NCBI GenBank assembly: GCA_027563935.2
Contig: CM050449.1
Location: 14,584,501-14,648,500 of the forward strand
DNA length: 64,000 nt
Reading direction: 5' to 3'
Source of the DNA: Costus lasius
Lineage: Eukaryota > Streptophyta > Magnoliopsida > Zingiberales > Costaceae
A model generated the notes under the pieces. The model was not told the DNA's origin, did no database searches, and saw nothing but the letters and a program-made list of their open reading frames with translations. Every line of letters starts with the position of its first letter. Position 1 is the stretch's first letter. Below are positions 23,266 to 36,498 of the stretch, in pieces. Both the position numbers and the translations under genes were made by a program.

Positions 23266-24224
23266 TGTTCAAAACCTAAAACATTGAGGATGAGGAGCTT
23301 GAGATGTCTTCAGCAGAGACATGAGGTTGAGAGCATGAGATACCAAAGCCAATAGACATTGAGGACTGGGGGGTTTGAGATATATAGAGCGTAGGAATAA
23401 ATAATTAGGATACCATGACAATTGGAGCTTGAGGTGCCAAAAACTTGAGGTGTTTGGATTTCAAACATGCACTTTGACAATGACATGTTAGATCAAATTA
23501 ACTAAACAATTATATTATTTCTCGCCTAACACTCAAGATCTATGTGTCGACTAGATAGTAACTAGGCTACATCGGCTATCCAAGCAACAAATCAAGCTTA
23601 TAGCACTAATGCGATTATCAAAGTAATCTCTAAAGGTACAGAGTGTAACACATTTACACAGTGATCTAGTTAATGGCACATCATGTCTTAAGACATGTTA
23701 TAATAAAGATGCATAGGAGAAATCCTTAGCCCTTCCTTTGTAAGCAATTCTATTGTGTTGCCACCACCTTCTCAATATGATGTATCAAGTTCTACAAACT
23801 AAATCTAGCTTTGAGCCCTATAAATTTATTTAAATAATAAATTTAAATCACAATAAATTAGCACTATATGGAAGCTTCTATTATCGTCTACATGAATAGC
23901 AGTGACCTAGTTAAATAACACACACTATGTCTTAAGATCTCTGACTTTGAGAGTTATAACAAAGAGGCATAGGAGAAATCCTTAGCCCTTCATCTCTGAA
24001 AGTAATTCTATTGTGTTACCACCATCTTCTCGCAATGTGATGTATCATGGTATATAAACAAAGTCTTTGACCCAAGTCTGAATGATAAATTTAAATCACA
24101 TTAAATTAGTAATGAAATTCTATTTCCATGGATAAGCTTTGATGTTTAGCTTATTCATGCTCTTTCACTGATGCTTGTGAGCTAGTTGCCATGCTTGTGC
24201 TATCTTTGTCCCCCAAAGCCTTAA
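23266..24224. other. Intergenic DNA with a diverged tandem duplication
   Basis: About 23690-23870 and 23925-24110 are related. Both have GCATAGGAGAAATCCTTAGC, then AATTCTATTGTGTT, ACCACC, CTTCTC, GATGTATCA and AAATTTAAATCACA in the same order with numerous mismatches. No coding capacity seen. Confidence 0.6.
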
Positions 24225-24620
24225 GGGCATGTTTGGCCCCGGATTAAAATTGCTTTTAAGTAGCTTTTAAATAGGAAGCAGCTAAAAAACTGTTTAGTAA
24301 TAAAAAAAAATAAAAACAAAAAAAAAACATTAAAAAAGAAGTTAAGAAAATTATAATTTGATACTTTTACAGCTTCTGCTTCTCTAAAAAATAATTTATA
24401 TAATTTTATTTAAAATTTTAAATATTATTATTTCAAATAATCTAAAATTTTAATATTAAAGAAAAATAAAATATATTATTATTTTTAATAATATATTTAT
24501 TTATTATTTTAAAATTTGATAATAGTTAAAAAGTTATTAATCAAATATTTTATAAATTTTAACAGTACAACACAATTCAACACAGTTATAAAGTTATTGA
24601 CAACGAAGCCAAATAGGTCG
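24225..24620. mobile_element. PIF/Harbinger-like MITE
   Basis: A 396-bp AT-rich element. The left end is GGGCATGTTTGGC; the right end, reverse-complemented, is CGACCTATTTGGC. TAA flanks both sides (24222-24224 and 24621-24623). The internal sequence is mostly A/T with no ORF. Ends of the form GGxCxTGTTTGG with a TAA target are characteristic of Tourist-like elements. Confidence 0.7.
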
Positions 24621-24623
24621 TAA

Positions 24624-25988
24624 GTGTGTTCGCCAATTTGAATCTTTTACACCCTATGCCTCCAAGGGATGACAATTGCGTGGGGAGTTAGTATATACTT
24701 AATATATCTCGTTCCATTTAATAGATAATTAGATATCTATCAAACAGGTTCAATTTAGATATAGATATCATGTATAATGTATACTATCCGAGCTGGGTTT
24801 GGGTAATATACATCATATACTCATTATCTAAACCCAAATATTATAAATAATACTTTATAACCCAGCCATTACTACCCTAAAGAGATCAAAACCCTAAATC
24901 GTTCATCGCCTGTTGTTGCCATCCTTGCTAGCTGACTCGTTGTCACAGCCTACAGGCACTATTAGAGGCGGGTTAGGGCAAGAGAGGGTAGGCTAGGAAA
25001 AGGGTTGGTAAGGTATTTATTGGGTTCAGGTTTTTACTATGTAAGAATAGTCAGGTACAAGGGTTTGTTTGAAGAAAATTTTAGATAGATAATCATAATT
25101 AATATAGTAATTAATTAGGTTCGGACAAAAATAATAGGTACCATACCTGATACCATCGCTAATGCCTCTCCCAGTTGTCTTCAAGGTATTCTACATTTGA
25201 TTGGCCAAAAAGATGCAGAGATATCACCACATGATACACGAACTAAGCACTTCGAGATGTAAGACGCTCATAGATTTATTTCTGTGGTCAAGTGTATCAA
25301 GTGACCTCCTCCATTTTTTCTCTTTCACCATATAACACCATATGTTATTAGTGGTTCAAGACGAACAAGGTCAGGGCTGAGCGCCTGTAGTAGCTGAGCC
25401 TCGAGTCCTATATTCGAGATGTTTTTTCCTGTGCGACTCCTAGCGAGTCATGGGCAATGCCACTATTCATTACTCTCCACTTGGAGATGCATCCGGAATG
25501 TAACATTGGGATGCAAGCAAGCTACAGGGACACGCATAAGCATATCAGATAAAGATTTCAGACTATCTAATGCCACACTGCATACTATGTGGCGACTTTT
25601 CATTTGAATTTCGAACAAAAAAAAAATAGTGAGGTAGAGTCTGTCAGATCAATTGGATGTGGCAGATATAATTAAGGTTTTGGATAAAAGACAAGGCAGC
25701 AAAGCAAATCAACTGTCAAATTTCGAAACTTTTTGGTATTTTTCAGAAGAAAGAACTGGAAGACTTGGCAACTCAATTCTGTCTTTGTAAATGGATATTG
25801 AAACTTGGAAGCCTGTACAAAGAGCTCGAAGGACAGTGGAATCACGAAACATCCCCTCATCCACAGCCCGCAAAAAGGCAAAAAAAAAGGGACTAGATTG
25901 ATCAAGCGAGGAAGATAAGTAGAAAATAAAGAAAAAAAATAGAAAAAAAAAATTAACAGCAGCTTAGACGCATGAGACGATGTCGATT
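24624..25988. other. Intergenic DNA; right part is 3' flank of the DUF1639 gene
   Basis: No gene recognised. An about 60-aa plus-strand frame at 25419-25607 has no familiar domain. The last few hundred bases probably include the 3' UTR of the minus-strand gene that ends at 25989. Confidence 0.5.
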
Positions 25989-28900
25989 TCACTCGGAGTC
26001 GCTGCTCTCCATTCCCTTCAGTCCCCTACGCTTCTGCGCACAAAAACAAGCCATTATATACGTGCGAGATCCAAAGGCATCAACCAACTAATACTGCAAG
26101 AAAAAAATTGAAGGAAATTGAGGCTCCAAGCAAGAAAGAGATTTTCCATTAATTGAGACCATCAATGCTGCCACCCAACCCCTCTCACGTCGTGGCCCCA
26201 TGTGAATGAATAAAGGAAAGCAAACACAGGAATAATTAAAAGATTTCCCAGTTGATTTATCACCATCATGTGCTTTCCATGATGCACCAATTTAGGCCAC
26301 AACGTTTCCTTTCCTCCTCCATTGTTAATACCCAAAAACATAAATGGAATAATGTAGCTAGCATTGAAGACGCAAAATTTAGAGCATAACGTAGCACGAT
26401 CTAATAACAAAAAGCTCGAAACGCAAAAAATAATGAAGCAAACCCTACAAGGCAAAGTAACTTGCTACCCACAGAAAGAACCAACGAAAGGAATGAAAAC
26501 AAGGAACTTCTTTTATTTATAAATTAAACAAGTGCAAAATCACCTTCTTCACGCATTTCTTTTCCCTCACTTCATACCGCCCCCTCGTCAAATCCGAAAG
26601 CCACATCCCTGGAAAGCAATACTGCATTCATTCAAGCAGAACATTAATTTGGGGGGAAAAAAGAATCCGCGGCGATCTCGAGATGAGACATATGGACAAG
26701 TAGAGGTTGCACCTGCAACGTCCTATCAATGTTCTTGGCCCTCTTCTTAGGCCGCTGGGGAAGCTTCGTCCCCTTCATGGCCAAGAAGTCGTCCTCCTTC
26801 TCCTTCCTGGAGAGAGACAGGTAGATCCTTGGGCACTCGAAGCGCTCCAGATTCAGTTTCTCAGCCGGCGCTGCCGGCGCGACTTCTGGCTCAGGCGATT
26901 GCTTTGATATCGGATTCCCTGCGGGAACGTCGACGGACGACCTCTGCGACTTCTCCGGCGGACGCGGCGGAGATCGCTTCGCGGATCGGTCGTCCACTGT
27001 CCTGATCATTGCAAGAGAGAGATCAAGCAGGGAAGTGAAGAGAGGAGTGCACGGGGGACAAAATAAGAGTACCGGAATATGGTGCTATATGTTTATAAGA
27101 TAAAGAGATGGCGGCTTTAATTTGCTGATTGCTGTTTGTTGGCTTGAACCAACTCAGAGCAAAGAGTACAAACACTAACAACAAAAACAACAAAAGAAAA
27201 AGATAATGGCAGGGCAAGGAGAAAATAAATCCAATCTCCGGATCAAATGCCAAAACATATCAAAATTTTAAGGAAAAACCATTGATTTTGTGCTGTTTTA
27301 TAGAAAAAATAACATCTTTTTTGTTTATGGGCGAGAAAAAGAATTCCAACGCACGCATCCAAGACAAGGGGATCTAAGCGAGAGCTTTTTTCTTTCTTTT
27401 TTTTGCAGTTTCCACCAAATCGCCGGGGAGAAGAAAGGAATGGCCTTGAAGATGAAGATTTGAAAGATTCACGCTTACTTGTTGATAAGAGATCCAGTCG
27501 CAGCACGAACGGGGGCGCTCGATCTGAGGTACGTCGCACGGCCGCCTGCCGCACCACAAGATGAAGGCACCGCCGCCGCAACCGAAATAGGCGAAGAAGT
27601 CTTCCTCTGGATCCTAACTGCCGATCGAGAGTGTGTCGGCGGCTCTTCTACTTCTCCGGCCGCCGCGGTCACGGCCGCGAATCGAGCCTCTGTTCTGGAC
27701 CCTCGCGACCGCTTCCTCTGCCCCCAGCGGAGGAGGACATCGCCTTCCACGCCATGGCCGAAGCCGTTGATCTTGTGGTTGTTGAGAGTCTTCGCTGGCC
27801 CAGTTGAGTTGGAGATCGAAGAGGACGATGGCCTGGTGTCGATGTGCGAAGGCGGAGAGTCCAAGGGGAAGGCGGTATGCTGGTCTCGGATCGGGGATGG
27901 ACTGGTCAACAACGATCCGGGCCTTAATCGCAAGGACTTTGTGTCCAACGAGTTGTAGTTTGTGACACCACCAGATTCGTCGGCGTCCTCTTCCTTACAA
28001 GTTCTCAAGATGGACTTCCTGCCATTACTGTGGGGAAGGACGTCCGGACTACTTAATCTCTGGTATCTGATTCGAGAGAAAAAACGAAGTTAGGAATGCA
28101 CTTAAACACAGGGATAAACCAGAGCTGAAGATCTGTAAACAGATCCTTCGATGCGAAAATGATCAGTTCAACGCAAAATCTTTCGTCTTTGTTTACCGAA
28201 ATCGATTGTTTGCTTGATAAAACATATGTTAAGGTTATAACTGATCCGCTCTCATTTACGGACCTAAGAATACAGGAAAAACGAAGGGGCAATGGAGAAG
28301 AAGAGATCGAAACAACCATCAAAATACAACGCAAGAGTAGGAGGCTCTTGTGCCATACCTAGCAGATCAGACAAAACGAAAACAGATATGACTACATATC
28401 CGAATAGGCAGCAGCGCGATGGAAGGTTCTTCTTTGGCTACTTTCTGGTATGCAACAGGCTGAAATGAGGAGATGAGTGAACAGACATCGAAGATTACAG
28501 AAGGGTAAAGAGATGTTTCCAGACCAAAGCAGGAAATTGGTCGATTCTACAGAACTCTGATCGGGAATCTAAGATGAAACGATTATGGCATTTTAGATAA
28601 ATCCCAACAACAAAGGCAAAGAACAAGGCTGCAGATGTACTGCAAAGAAGAAGCACTTCAAATCCATGCCATCTGAATCCATTTGCAAAAGGGCCAAACT
28701 TCAAAGCCATGTTTCTACGACAAACTACTGAAAACAGACATCAGACGACCATGTCGATCTAAAAAACACAGAAACCGGAAACGAACTCCGACTTAAATCG
28801 CCAAAAAAAAGTACACAATAGAACAAATGACAAACGGAAGAACACTAGAGAGGTAACAGCATCGATCAACATAATCGGCCGCCGAGGAACCAACAGGATC

Positions 28901-29097
28901 CATCGGTGCCCGCAGGTAGTTCTGAAGTCTGAACACAAACGAAAACCAAGATCACATTTTGGCGAAGCGTTCTCAAGGTACATCGCATCCGGCTGTTTAA
29001 AAAGATCATCTTGCGAACCAAAAACTAAAGGGCTTCTCGAGCACAATCGGAGACATAGATTGGACGCGAAGAAAGAGATCACAATAAACCTCATCAT
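25989..29097 (-). CDS. DUF1639-family protein, spliced (hand-assembled exons)
   Basis: Exons on the minus strand are 28066-27479, 27001-26713, 26621-26544 and 26033-25989. A tentative 8-nt first coding exon is at 29097-29090. Splice sites: AA|GTAAGC, ATGATCAG|GACAG, CAG|GTGCAA, ATGCAG|TATTGC, AAG|GTGATT and GCGCAG|AAGCG. The phases are consistent; the total is 1008 nt (335 aa). Family marks are VLLRWGQRKRSRGSR in the first large exon, LPQRPKKRAKNIDRTLQ at the end of the next, GMWLSDLTRGRYEVREKK in the short third, and a C-terminus RRGLKGMESSDSE. DUF1639 proteins are plant-specific, basic and mostly disordered; their biochemical role is unknown. The large exon has no in-frame ATG, so a start must be spliced in. 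ATGATGAG|GTTTAT at 29097 joins in frame to the acceptor CGAATCAG|ATACC, but the donor is weak. A CT-rich stretch at 29190-29490 looks like its leader and promoter side. Confidence 0.85.
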
Positions 29098-31062
29098 GTC
29101 CGGCGCCGAGGGGATACACGAGATAGCTTCGGTTCAATTCTCCGAACAGATTGCATAGTTTTCTCGGAGGTGGCGCATTAATGGTCCTTCAACGCGGACG
29201 CGTTTCTGCGTTCCAATCTTTCGTTCTCCCAGCAAAGACAGAGGTAGAGAGGGGGTAAGAAGGAAAGATTTGGGCAGGCAGAGGAAACCCAAATAAAGCA
29301 GAGACGGAGAGAGCAAGACTGAGAAAGAACAAGGTATCAGTTTGGCAGAGGGAAGCCAGGAGCGAGGAGAAAGAAAGGCAACAAGGAAGACGATGCAGCT
29401 GAATTGGGTTAAAATAGCGGATCAATGAAGCGTGATATTTCCTAAAATGCCTCTGCTCTTTGCGATTAATGCCACCAAAGACCAGGCCCAAATTGTAAAT
29501 AGGAGCAAAGTTAGGGGCGTTTGATTGCGAAGTCTTCTTTGCCTCGCTGGTTGCAGTATCGGAGAAGCTTTGCGCTATACGCTTATTCCCGTGGAAAAAT
29601 ACGTCGTATTCGTCGTAGAGAATATCTTATGCGATCGTGTCCACATCTGCCGTCTATTTTAGCTGGTTTATGAGATGTGGGCTCGGCCTTCACTGTTCTT
29701 TTCCCGTTTTACGCACAAAATTTTCTGCCGTTCCCGCATTGATGTAATTAGTACATGGCTTTACCTTGTTGACTTGCCAATAGTAGCGGAGGTACAAAAA
29801 TGAGTAGGAATCCAACTAGTAGACTTTATTTGTCATTTTTCTTTAATTATGCTCGAAATTATATTAAATCCATATATTTAATATATTATACATAGAAATA
29901 AATGTACTCACATTTTAGTTGTGAATGTGTATGGGAATCACGCATGCATTGTTGCGAGCGGAGGTGCGCATATGAAAACTAAACTTATTAAGATCACCCA
30001 AAATTAAAATTGAGTCGACGCTTAATCCGACCCAAAGCTTTCTCTCATGCTTCATAAGCCAGCCGTGCGACCCGAGTCGGCGAATCTAACCTATAATTTA
30101 ACCTGAAATTTAAAATAATTTATTTGCAGAAAATAAAACAAATATATATATATATATGCAATTAATTTAACAAGAAAATTTACCATTTCATTATTTTTTC
30201 AAAAACTATTTATAAATATTAAAAATACCACTTATTAATGTTTATTCATAGAAATTGAGCACAAAAATTAGAAAGTAGGTTACGTTCCATTTTTCCCCTA
30301 ACATAAAATATTCATTGTTGACCAACGCATTGAAATTTTGTGGCAAAATAGTTGCTGATACATCGAACAATAAATAATATAAAATTAAACAAGGAATATT
30401 AATTAAAATAAATAATTTAAATTTAAGGAAAATAGGGAGTAGTGGGGGTGGGAGTGTTGGCACTTGGCAGGTGAGAAAATACTCTTTTGTAAATTTATTT
30501 AAAAATCAAGTTCTATGCATCATATAGGGGAGTATTCTTGAATCGTTTGTATGGTGATAAAGAGTGGAGATATCAATGGCTTAAGCATCATTTCTAGAAA
30601 ATTTTTTTTGGGGAAATCTACTTTTTCCCGAGAGATTGCAGCAGGGTGGATTGATCGTCCAAATACAAATTTTGAAGTAAAATTTTGAATCTTTAAAGCG
30701 AAGTCAAATATACGATAATAATTAACATACACAAAAATAAAAAGTAAGCGAAAACTAAGAAATACCTGATGTTTTGCTCAAGGTACACGATCTTAATTGA
30801 TTTACATAAAGATCATGTGCTTTGACTAAGATTGTGTATTTTGACCTCGCTGAAAAATTTTAATTATGGTACACGATCTTAATCAACTGACACGAAGGCA
30901 ACTTACACAATTTTTGTATAAGTTGACTAAAATCGTATATATTGAGTTTCCATTAAAAATTGTGCCTGAAAGATGCTGCGATCTCTTATCCTTCCCTGAT
31001 ATTTTTTTTTTTATCATTTCTAAGAAACTATGAGAGGATGGCCATTGATGCATGATGAGTGC
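29098..31062. other. Promoter-side and intergenic DNA
   Basis: 29100-29500 is pyrimidine-rich on the minus strand and suits a 5' UTR and promoter of the DUF1639 gene. The rest is AT-rich without a gene. 30770-30960 has two diverged copies of GGTACACGATCTTAAT-containing sequence. Confidence 0.5.
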
Positions 31063-31533
31063 TAGAGGTGAGCAAATGGTACCGGTACCAAAATACTATA
31101 TCGAATTTTTTGATACTTTTGTATTTCGATATCGGTATTTTGGTACTCTGGTATTCAGGAGTATGGAACCAATACCGGTACCTAAAAACTGATTTAGGAA
31201 AATCCCAAACTCCTGAATATTTATATATTATTTAATTAAAAATATTATTTATTTACTAATAAGTCGGAAGTAGGAAGTACCCAAACTCCCAGACTCTCGA
31301 ACTCCATTTACCTATTACCGAAGTACCGAAACACGTAAGTCGGAAGTCAGAACCACTTACCTGGTTCGAGATTTTGGGAATTTCCCGAATTTATTTTCGG
31401 AAATCAGTACCGGTACCAATTGCAATTTTGGTACTTCCATACCAGTACCGGTATACAAAAAAACAAGTTCGGTACTTCGGTACCAAAATTTTGGTACTGA
31501 TACTAGTACCGAAATACTAATTGTACACCCCTA
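31063..31533. mobile_element. hAT-type MITE with GGTACC-rich arms
   Basis: A 471-bp element with ends TAGAGGTGAGCAAA and, reverse-complemented right end, TAGGGGTGTACAAT. It is flanked by the exact 8-bp duplication ATGAGTGC (31055-31062 and 31534-31541). The arms are dense in GGTACCGGTACC and GGTACTxCGGTA variants on both strands. The interior also has CGGAAGTAGGAAGTAC-like repeats. No ORF. Confidence 0.9.
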
Positions 31534-31541
31534 ATGAGTGC

Positions 31542-32748
31542 AATGGTTATGTAAGCAAGCGGCTTGCATCCTTGGGCAATTATAAAAAAAATAAAAAAAT
31601 TCAATATTGTGTTAGAAAAAACTACAAGCAAAATAAATTTTAAAGAAAAAAATATGAAAAAAAAAAATACTCAAAACTAATTTTCCCTTGCTTGCCATGC
31701 CCCGGTGGAAAGCCAGCTATCCCTGGCTGAGGGTTCCCTAGGGAGTAGACAATATTGATAGGAACAAAGAACTACAATAATCATATATCATTTATTAAAT
31801 AAATAATCTAAACTTAACATCAAAAGTTTTATAACACAATCTCTAAAAATATACTATCCAATATGTAAACAAATCGATTGAAACAAAAACTAAAAGACTA
31901 TCTCAACTCGGGGCTGGTAAATAGCTATCTACTCTATTCCTCACAGAAGCTAACTCTGTACCTAGAAGAGAAACAAGAAAAATTAGCAAAAACGCTAAGT
32001 AGAAATCAACAAAATAGTGAGTGATCAAATAATAAGATAATACAATGGCTAGAACAACGATACATGTCAGAAACAAATAATACAAAGAATGTTAAGTAAA
32101 TCATTAAACTTGACCAACATATCTCAACAATGAGCCGCACTCATTTTTAGAGTGTTTTTACTGTAGCTCACATAGTGGAATGACTATCCTAAATAGCCCG
32201 CTAGTGTTGCGTCCAACACCTAGCATCCGTAGTATTGTCCGAAGACAACTTGCGCTACCCTAACTGGTAATCATATAGCCCAATATAATTGGTAACTATA
32301 TCTCCTACAAACTGGCCACCGGTGATAAATCACCAGTCTAGAGGTCAATATGTCATGACTTAACAATACAAATATTCAATTGTTCTAACATACTCATATG
32401 ACAATATCATAGATACATAATTGTTCAACCATGCTCATTTACTAATATATCAGATATATCAATACAACTTTATTAATCGTATGTACAGAAATAGAATATG
32501 ACCAAACGAATAAGATAAATGAGGTCAACCGAATTTTAGAAACAAAGCAAGCAGACGAATCAAATAAATATTGGTGTCAATCAATTCTAATATACGTATC
32601 TAATATCAAATTAAAGGAATAAGCAATGAATCCTATGTGTCCTTGACACCATAACGAAGGAGTAGGGAAAGATTTCTACCTCGAGTGCTAATATCCTGCA
32701 CAGGAGTAACTGCACCCCTCAGCAATTTGCTAAAAAAGAATACCAACT
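31542..32748. other. Probable LTR-retrotransposon debris
   Basis: No gene. 32150-32400 contains ACTGGCCACCGGTGATAAAT, TCTAGAGGTCAATA and similar blocks of the kind seen in gypsy LTRs, here without definable ends. It directly abuts the truncated gypsy pol beginning near 32749. Confidence 0.4.
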
Positions 32749-34693
32749 AGGGTTGGGACGTTCAAGACTTAAAAGAGCGTATAGCTTTTGAACCAACCCT
32801 AAAATTACCAGATTTTGGAAAACCTTTTGTGCTTCACACCGACGCTTCAGATCAAGCGATCGGTGGCGTGCTGATACAGGATGGGCATCCAGTAGCTTTC
32901 AAGAGTCGAAGGCTGAACGAGACAGAGTAGAAGTACTCTATGCATGAGAAGAAGATGGTAGCAATGGTACACTGCCTTTGCATATGGAGAGTGTATCTCC
33001 TAGGTAATGGTGAAAACCGACAATATGGCGAATACATATTTCACCACACAGAAGAAATTGTCGGCAAAATAGGCCAGATGGCAGGAATTCCTAGCTGAAT
33101 TCTAGTTTCAGTGGGAACACAAGCTTAGAAAGGCTAATGTGGCGCATGATGCATTAAGTAGGATTAACGTCTTAGTTTGCTTTGCAATCTCCAGAGTGGA
33201 AGGAGATCTCCTTACGAGGATAAAAGCGGTAGCCATTTTCGATGAAACATATCGAAAACTTTTTCAACAGATCAAATCGAATATGACCCGACGATATTAT
33301 TTGGACGTCAATGACGTTGTCATGGCCCATGGCGGGAGGCCACTAGTCCCTGCATCCGGCGAATTGTGACGAGAGTTGCTTAGGGAGCTCCATGATACCC
33401 CATGGTCAGGTCATCCGGGACAAAGGCGTAGGGTCGCCTTGTTGTCTAGGTCATGTTATTGGCCAGATATGCATGCCGACATCGAGATGTATGTCCACAC
33501 ATGTCTTGTTTGTCAACAAGACAAGGTCGATCGGAGGTTATCGGCCGGGTTGTTGCAACCCTTACCTATTCCCGAGACCCCATGGACAAGTGTGTCCATG
33601 GATTTTATCGGTAGGTTTCCCAAGGTCGAGGGGAAAACATCAACATTCGTGGTTGTGGACAGATTCTCCAAGTATGGAGTTTTTATTCCAGCACCCGAAC
33701 CATGCTCAGCTGTGGTGGCTGCAGAGTTATTCATTCAAAATATGGTGAAATATTTTGGGATCCCTAAAGATTTCGTGAGCGATAGGGATGCCCGGTTCAC
33801 CAGACATTTTTGGTCAATGTTGTTCAACAAGCTAGGAATGAAGTTAAACTTTTCCACAGCGAACCATCCCCAGACGGATGGACAAATGGAGCGGGTGAAT
33901 GCCCTCGAGGAGGACTACCTCCGTCACTTTGTGACTGCGAGTCAAAGGACTTGGTGAAGTGGATGGATTCGGCACAGTTTGCCTACAATTTCCACATATC
34001 ATCGTCCACGGGGCACAACCCCTTTGAGCTACTGTTAGGGAGACAGCCCCTAATCCCTATTGATATCACGATGAGAACCTCAAAGGGGAGATGCCCTACG
34101 GTTCAATGGGCAGCTCGTGAGCGAGTGGAGTCGCTCTAGGGGGCTAGGGACAACCTCGAGCTAGCTGCTAGATGAATGCAGCATTATGCGAATCGTCGTC
34201 GTCAGGATGAAGAATTCGCCATAGGGGACTTAGTGCTTCTCCGACTTACTCCGCAGATATGGAGGAAGATATCTGTGAAGGCAACACATCGGGGCCTTAT
34301 GGAGAGATACGATGGACCTTTCGAGGTGTTGAGTCTGGTTGGCTCAATTGCGTATCGTCTGAAGCTCCCCGATAAGATGAAGCAACATCCGACTTTCCAT
34401 GTGAGCTTCCTAAAGAGATTCATAGGGATTCGGGGGATCCAGCTTGGTCACAGTCGCTTCATGCGCCCGCGATGTTTCGAATAGAGTTCGACCAAAGGAT
34501 CGGAGAGATCTTGGATCACTGAGTTTTAGGACATATCAAGATGAACCGACGGACAGAATTCCTTATTCAATGGGAAGGTTCTCCAATAGAAGAAGCTACA
34601 TGGTATAAGGCGTCCGAACTGTGACAGTTCGAGGACGAGATCTGACGTTACTTTGAGTTGCCGAGAGCGCCGACTTGCTTTTGAGGGGAAGAA
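32749..34693 (+). pseudogene. Truncated chromovirus (Ty3/gypsy) pol: RNase H, integrase, chromodomain
   Basis: The left end starts abruptly in RNase H ([16 protein letters not shown] near 32828). A linker and the integrase zinc-binding region follow, with two His and two Cys (HDTPWSGHPGQ ... CLVCQQDK, 33400-33525). The integrase core has DFIGRFP near 33600, SDRDARF near 33780 and the E of MERVN near 33888. The C-terminal domain runs to about 34480. A chromodomain-like tail with LIQWEGSPIEEATW lies near 34560-34605. Stops and shifts occur near 32927, 33367, 33960, 34140 and 34520. Gag, protease and RT are missing. The chromodomain places it among the chromoviruses. It is a dead copy. Confidence 0.9.
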
Positions 34694-36498
34694 TGTTAGG
34701 CCTTGGGATGGACTTGGGCGCAGCCCAAATCACAATGCAGCCCAACCCACTTTACATTAGCCAACCGGGTTGGCAGGTGCACTTGCAGATAGTGCGCCGC
34801 CCGAATCCTTTATCGCCCAACGGGCGAATGCCGCCCGCGAAGCTTGCGTGCGGCCGACTCGAAGAGACGTCGATGTAGGCAACTGACACCTCGGGCAACA
34901 CGTTGACTACGGTCACGTGGTCACCACGTCAGCTCGGGCGAAAAAAAGAAAAACAAGAGGACGTCATCCTTGGCGAGGGTAGTGATGAGCTTTAGGACGA
35001 AAAAGTTCACCAGCATCCCTCTCTCCCCCTTTCCTTCGTCGACCGGAGCTCGGATCTCTGGCAATCGCCGAGCCCAAGCTCGAGCTCGTGTTCCGGTGTT
35101 GTGGGCGGGTGGACGGAATGCGTCGAGCTTACCTTTTCCCTCCTCCGTCGCGGTCTTCGTTCCCATCGCTGGTGGAGCTTTAGAGCGCCTCGGAAGGCGG
35201 CTTCCCATCAGCTTCATCGACTCAACAGAGTCGGCGGCCTGAGTGATTGCCGATGTATTCCTCCTTTCCCTTGCCGTCGTTTTCTTTCTTCCCCGGTTGA
35301 GCGCGCGGCTCCCGGGCATTTCCTTCCTTTTCCGCGGCTCCGATGGTGTGTTTCCCCTCTGGCCGAGTTCTCTCTCCTGCTCCTCCAGTGAGCCCTCTCC
35401 TCCCCCTCTCTCTCAGCTGCTAGCCCGCCTGTGTGCGGGAACTTCTGGAGCTGTTCCTCGCCTGTGCGAATCTTCTCCGCGTCCATTGCCTGCGTGCAAT
35501 GTTGGACGTCTGGGGTTCGCTCGCCTGCGTGCGGGTTGTTTTGTTCGGCGACTGTCGTCGCCTGTGTGCGATGGTGGCCGTCCGCCTCTCCTTCTTTGCT
35601 TGTGCCCCAGTGGTGGTCGTCCCTTCTCCGGCGAAGTAGCTGGTGGTCGGTTCCGGTTGGCGTGCAGTTTTGGAGTAGCGTCAACCCCACTCGTTCGATG
35701 TTGGGTGGACGTCTTGGTGCGCTCGTCAACCTCGTCCGCCACTGTGGGATCGGGGCTGCTGCACGTCTGCCACCTTCCCGTCATCTTTCAGCCGCCGTCC
35801 GTCTGCCAGTGGAGCCTAATGAGGGGACAACGCCCCTCTCTTCTCCAACATGTCTCCTCTCCGAGCTCGCCTACGTGTGAGGATTGCTTCCTCAGTTCTG
35901 GCCATTGCAAGCGTACGAAGGGAGCCTACGGGCGGCCTGTCGCCTCCGGTCGTGCTCACGTACGTGAGAGTAGGACGACATTGTCTCGTCCGGCCTCCTC
36001 GCTGGTGTGCGAGTGAGGTGCCGGTCAGATCTTTCCCCGTTACCGGCATGCAACGCTGCGTTGACGACTGTCCGAGATCACTGAGTGTCGGCTTGATCCA
36101 TGGACGTGTGGGTGAGTCCGGCTCCCCGACGTGGGACGTCCATTTACTCCCCTCCGCTTCCTCCGGCATATGAGCGTGTCTGGTTACTATGGTGGACCCC
36201 GTTTGACGCGGTCGGTTACGGGTGGGTCCCCTTTAGGTTCGGGTGAACCTGGTTCGACTCAATGATACTGGTCTTCGGTGAATCGTCAGCATTGATCTAG
36301 TCGTGTTGGAATGACAAAGATCTTTTGCAGAGTCCTTGGTCAGGCTGGGGGTTGGTTTGAGGAATTGTCCCCGCCAGTCATGCCTAATCTAGCGGTTACA
36401 ACCATTGTGCCTCTACGTTGGTGTGTTTGGACTCGAGTCAAGCGTTGGCTCTCATGTAAAATATTTTAAAAAATATTACCATAATTTAGGGCATGACA
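34694..36498 (+). repeat. 3' LTR of the chromovirus
   Basis: It begins TGTTAGGCC immediately after a polypurine tract (GAGGGGAAGAA, 34683-34693) and the chromodomain. It most likely ends GGGCATGACA at 36498, giving inverted TGTxAxGCC termini and a length of about 1.8 kb. The GC-rich middle (35000-36170) has long open frames on both strands, but these are compositional. The 5' LTR is not in the window. Confidence 0.75.

Noticed and set aside
27479..27958. 159-aa plus frame
   Set aside because: It is the antisense shadow of the large DUF1639 exon, whose minus-strand frame carries the family motifs and fits the splice phases.
35214..36173. Overlapping frames up to 257 aa on both strands
   Set aside because: They lie inside the GC-rich chromovirus LTR, lack domains, and are open on both strands because of composition.
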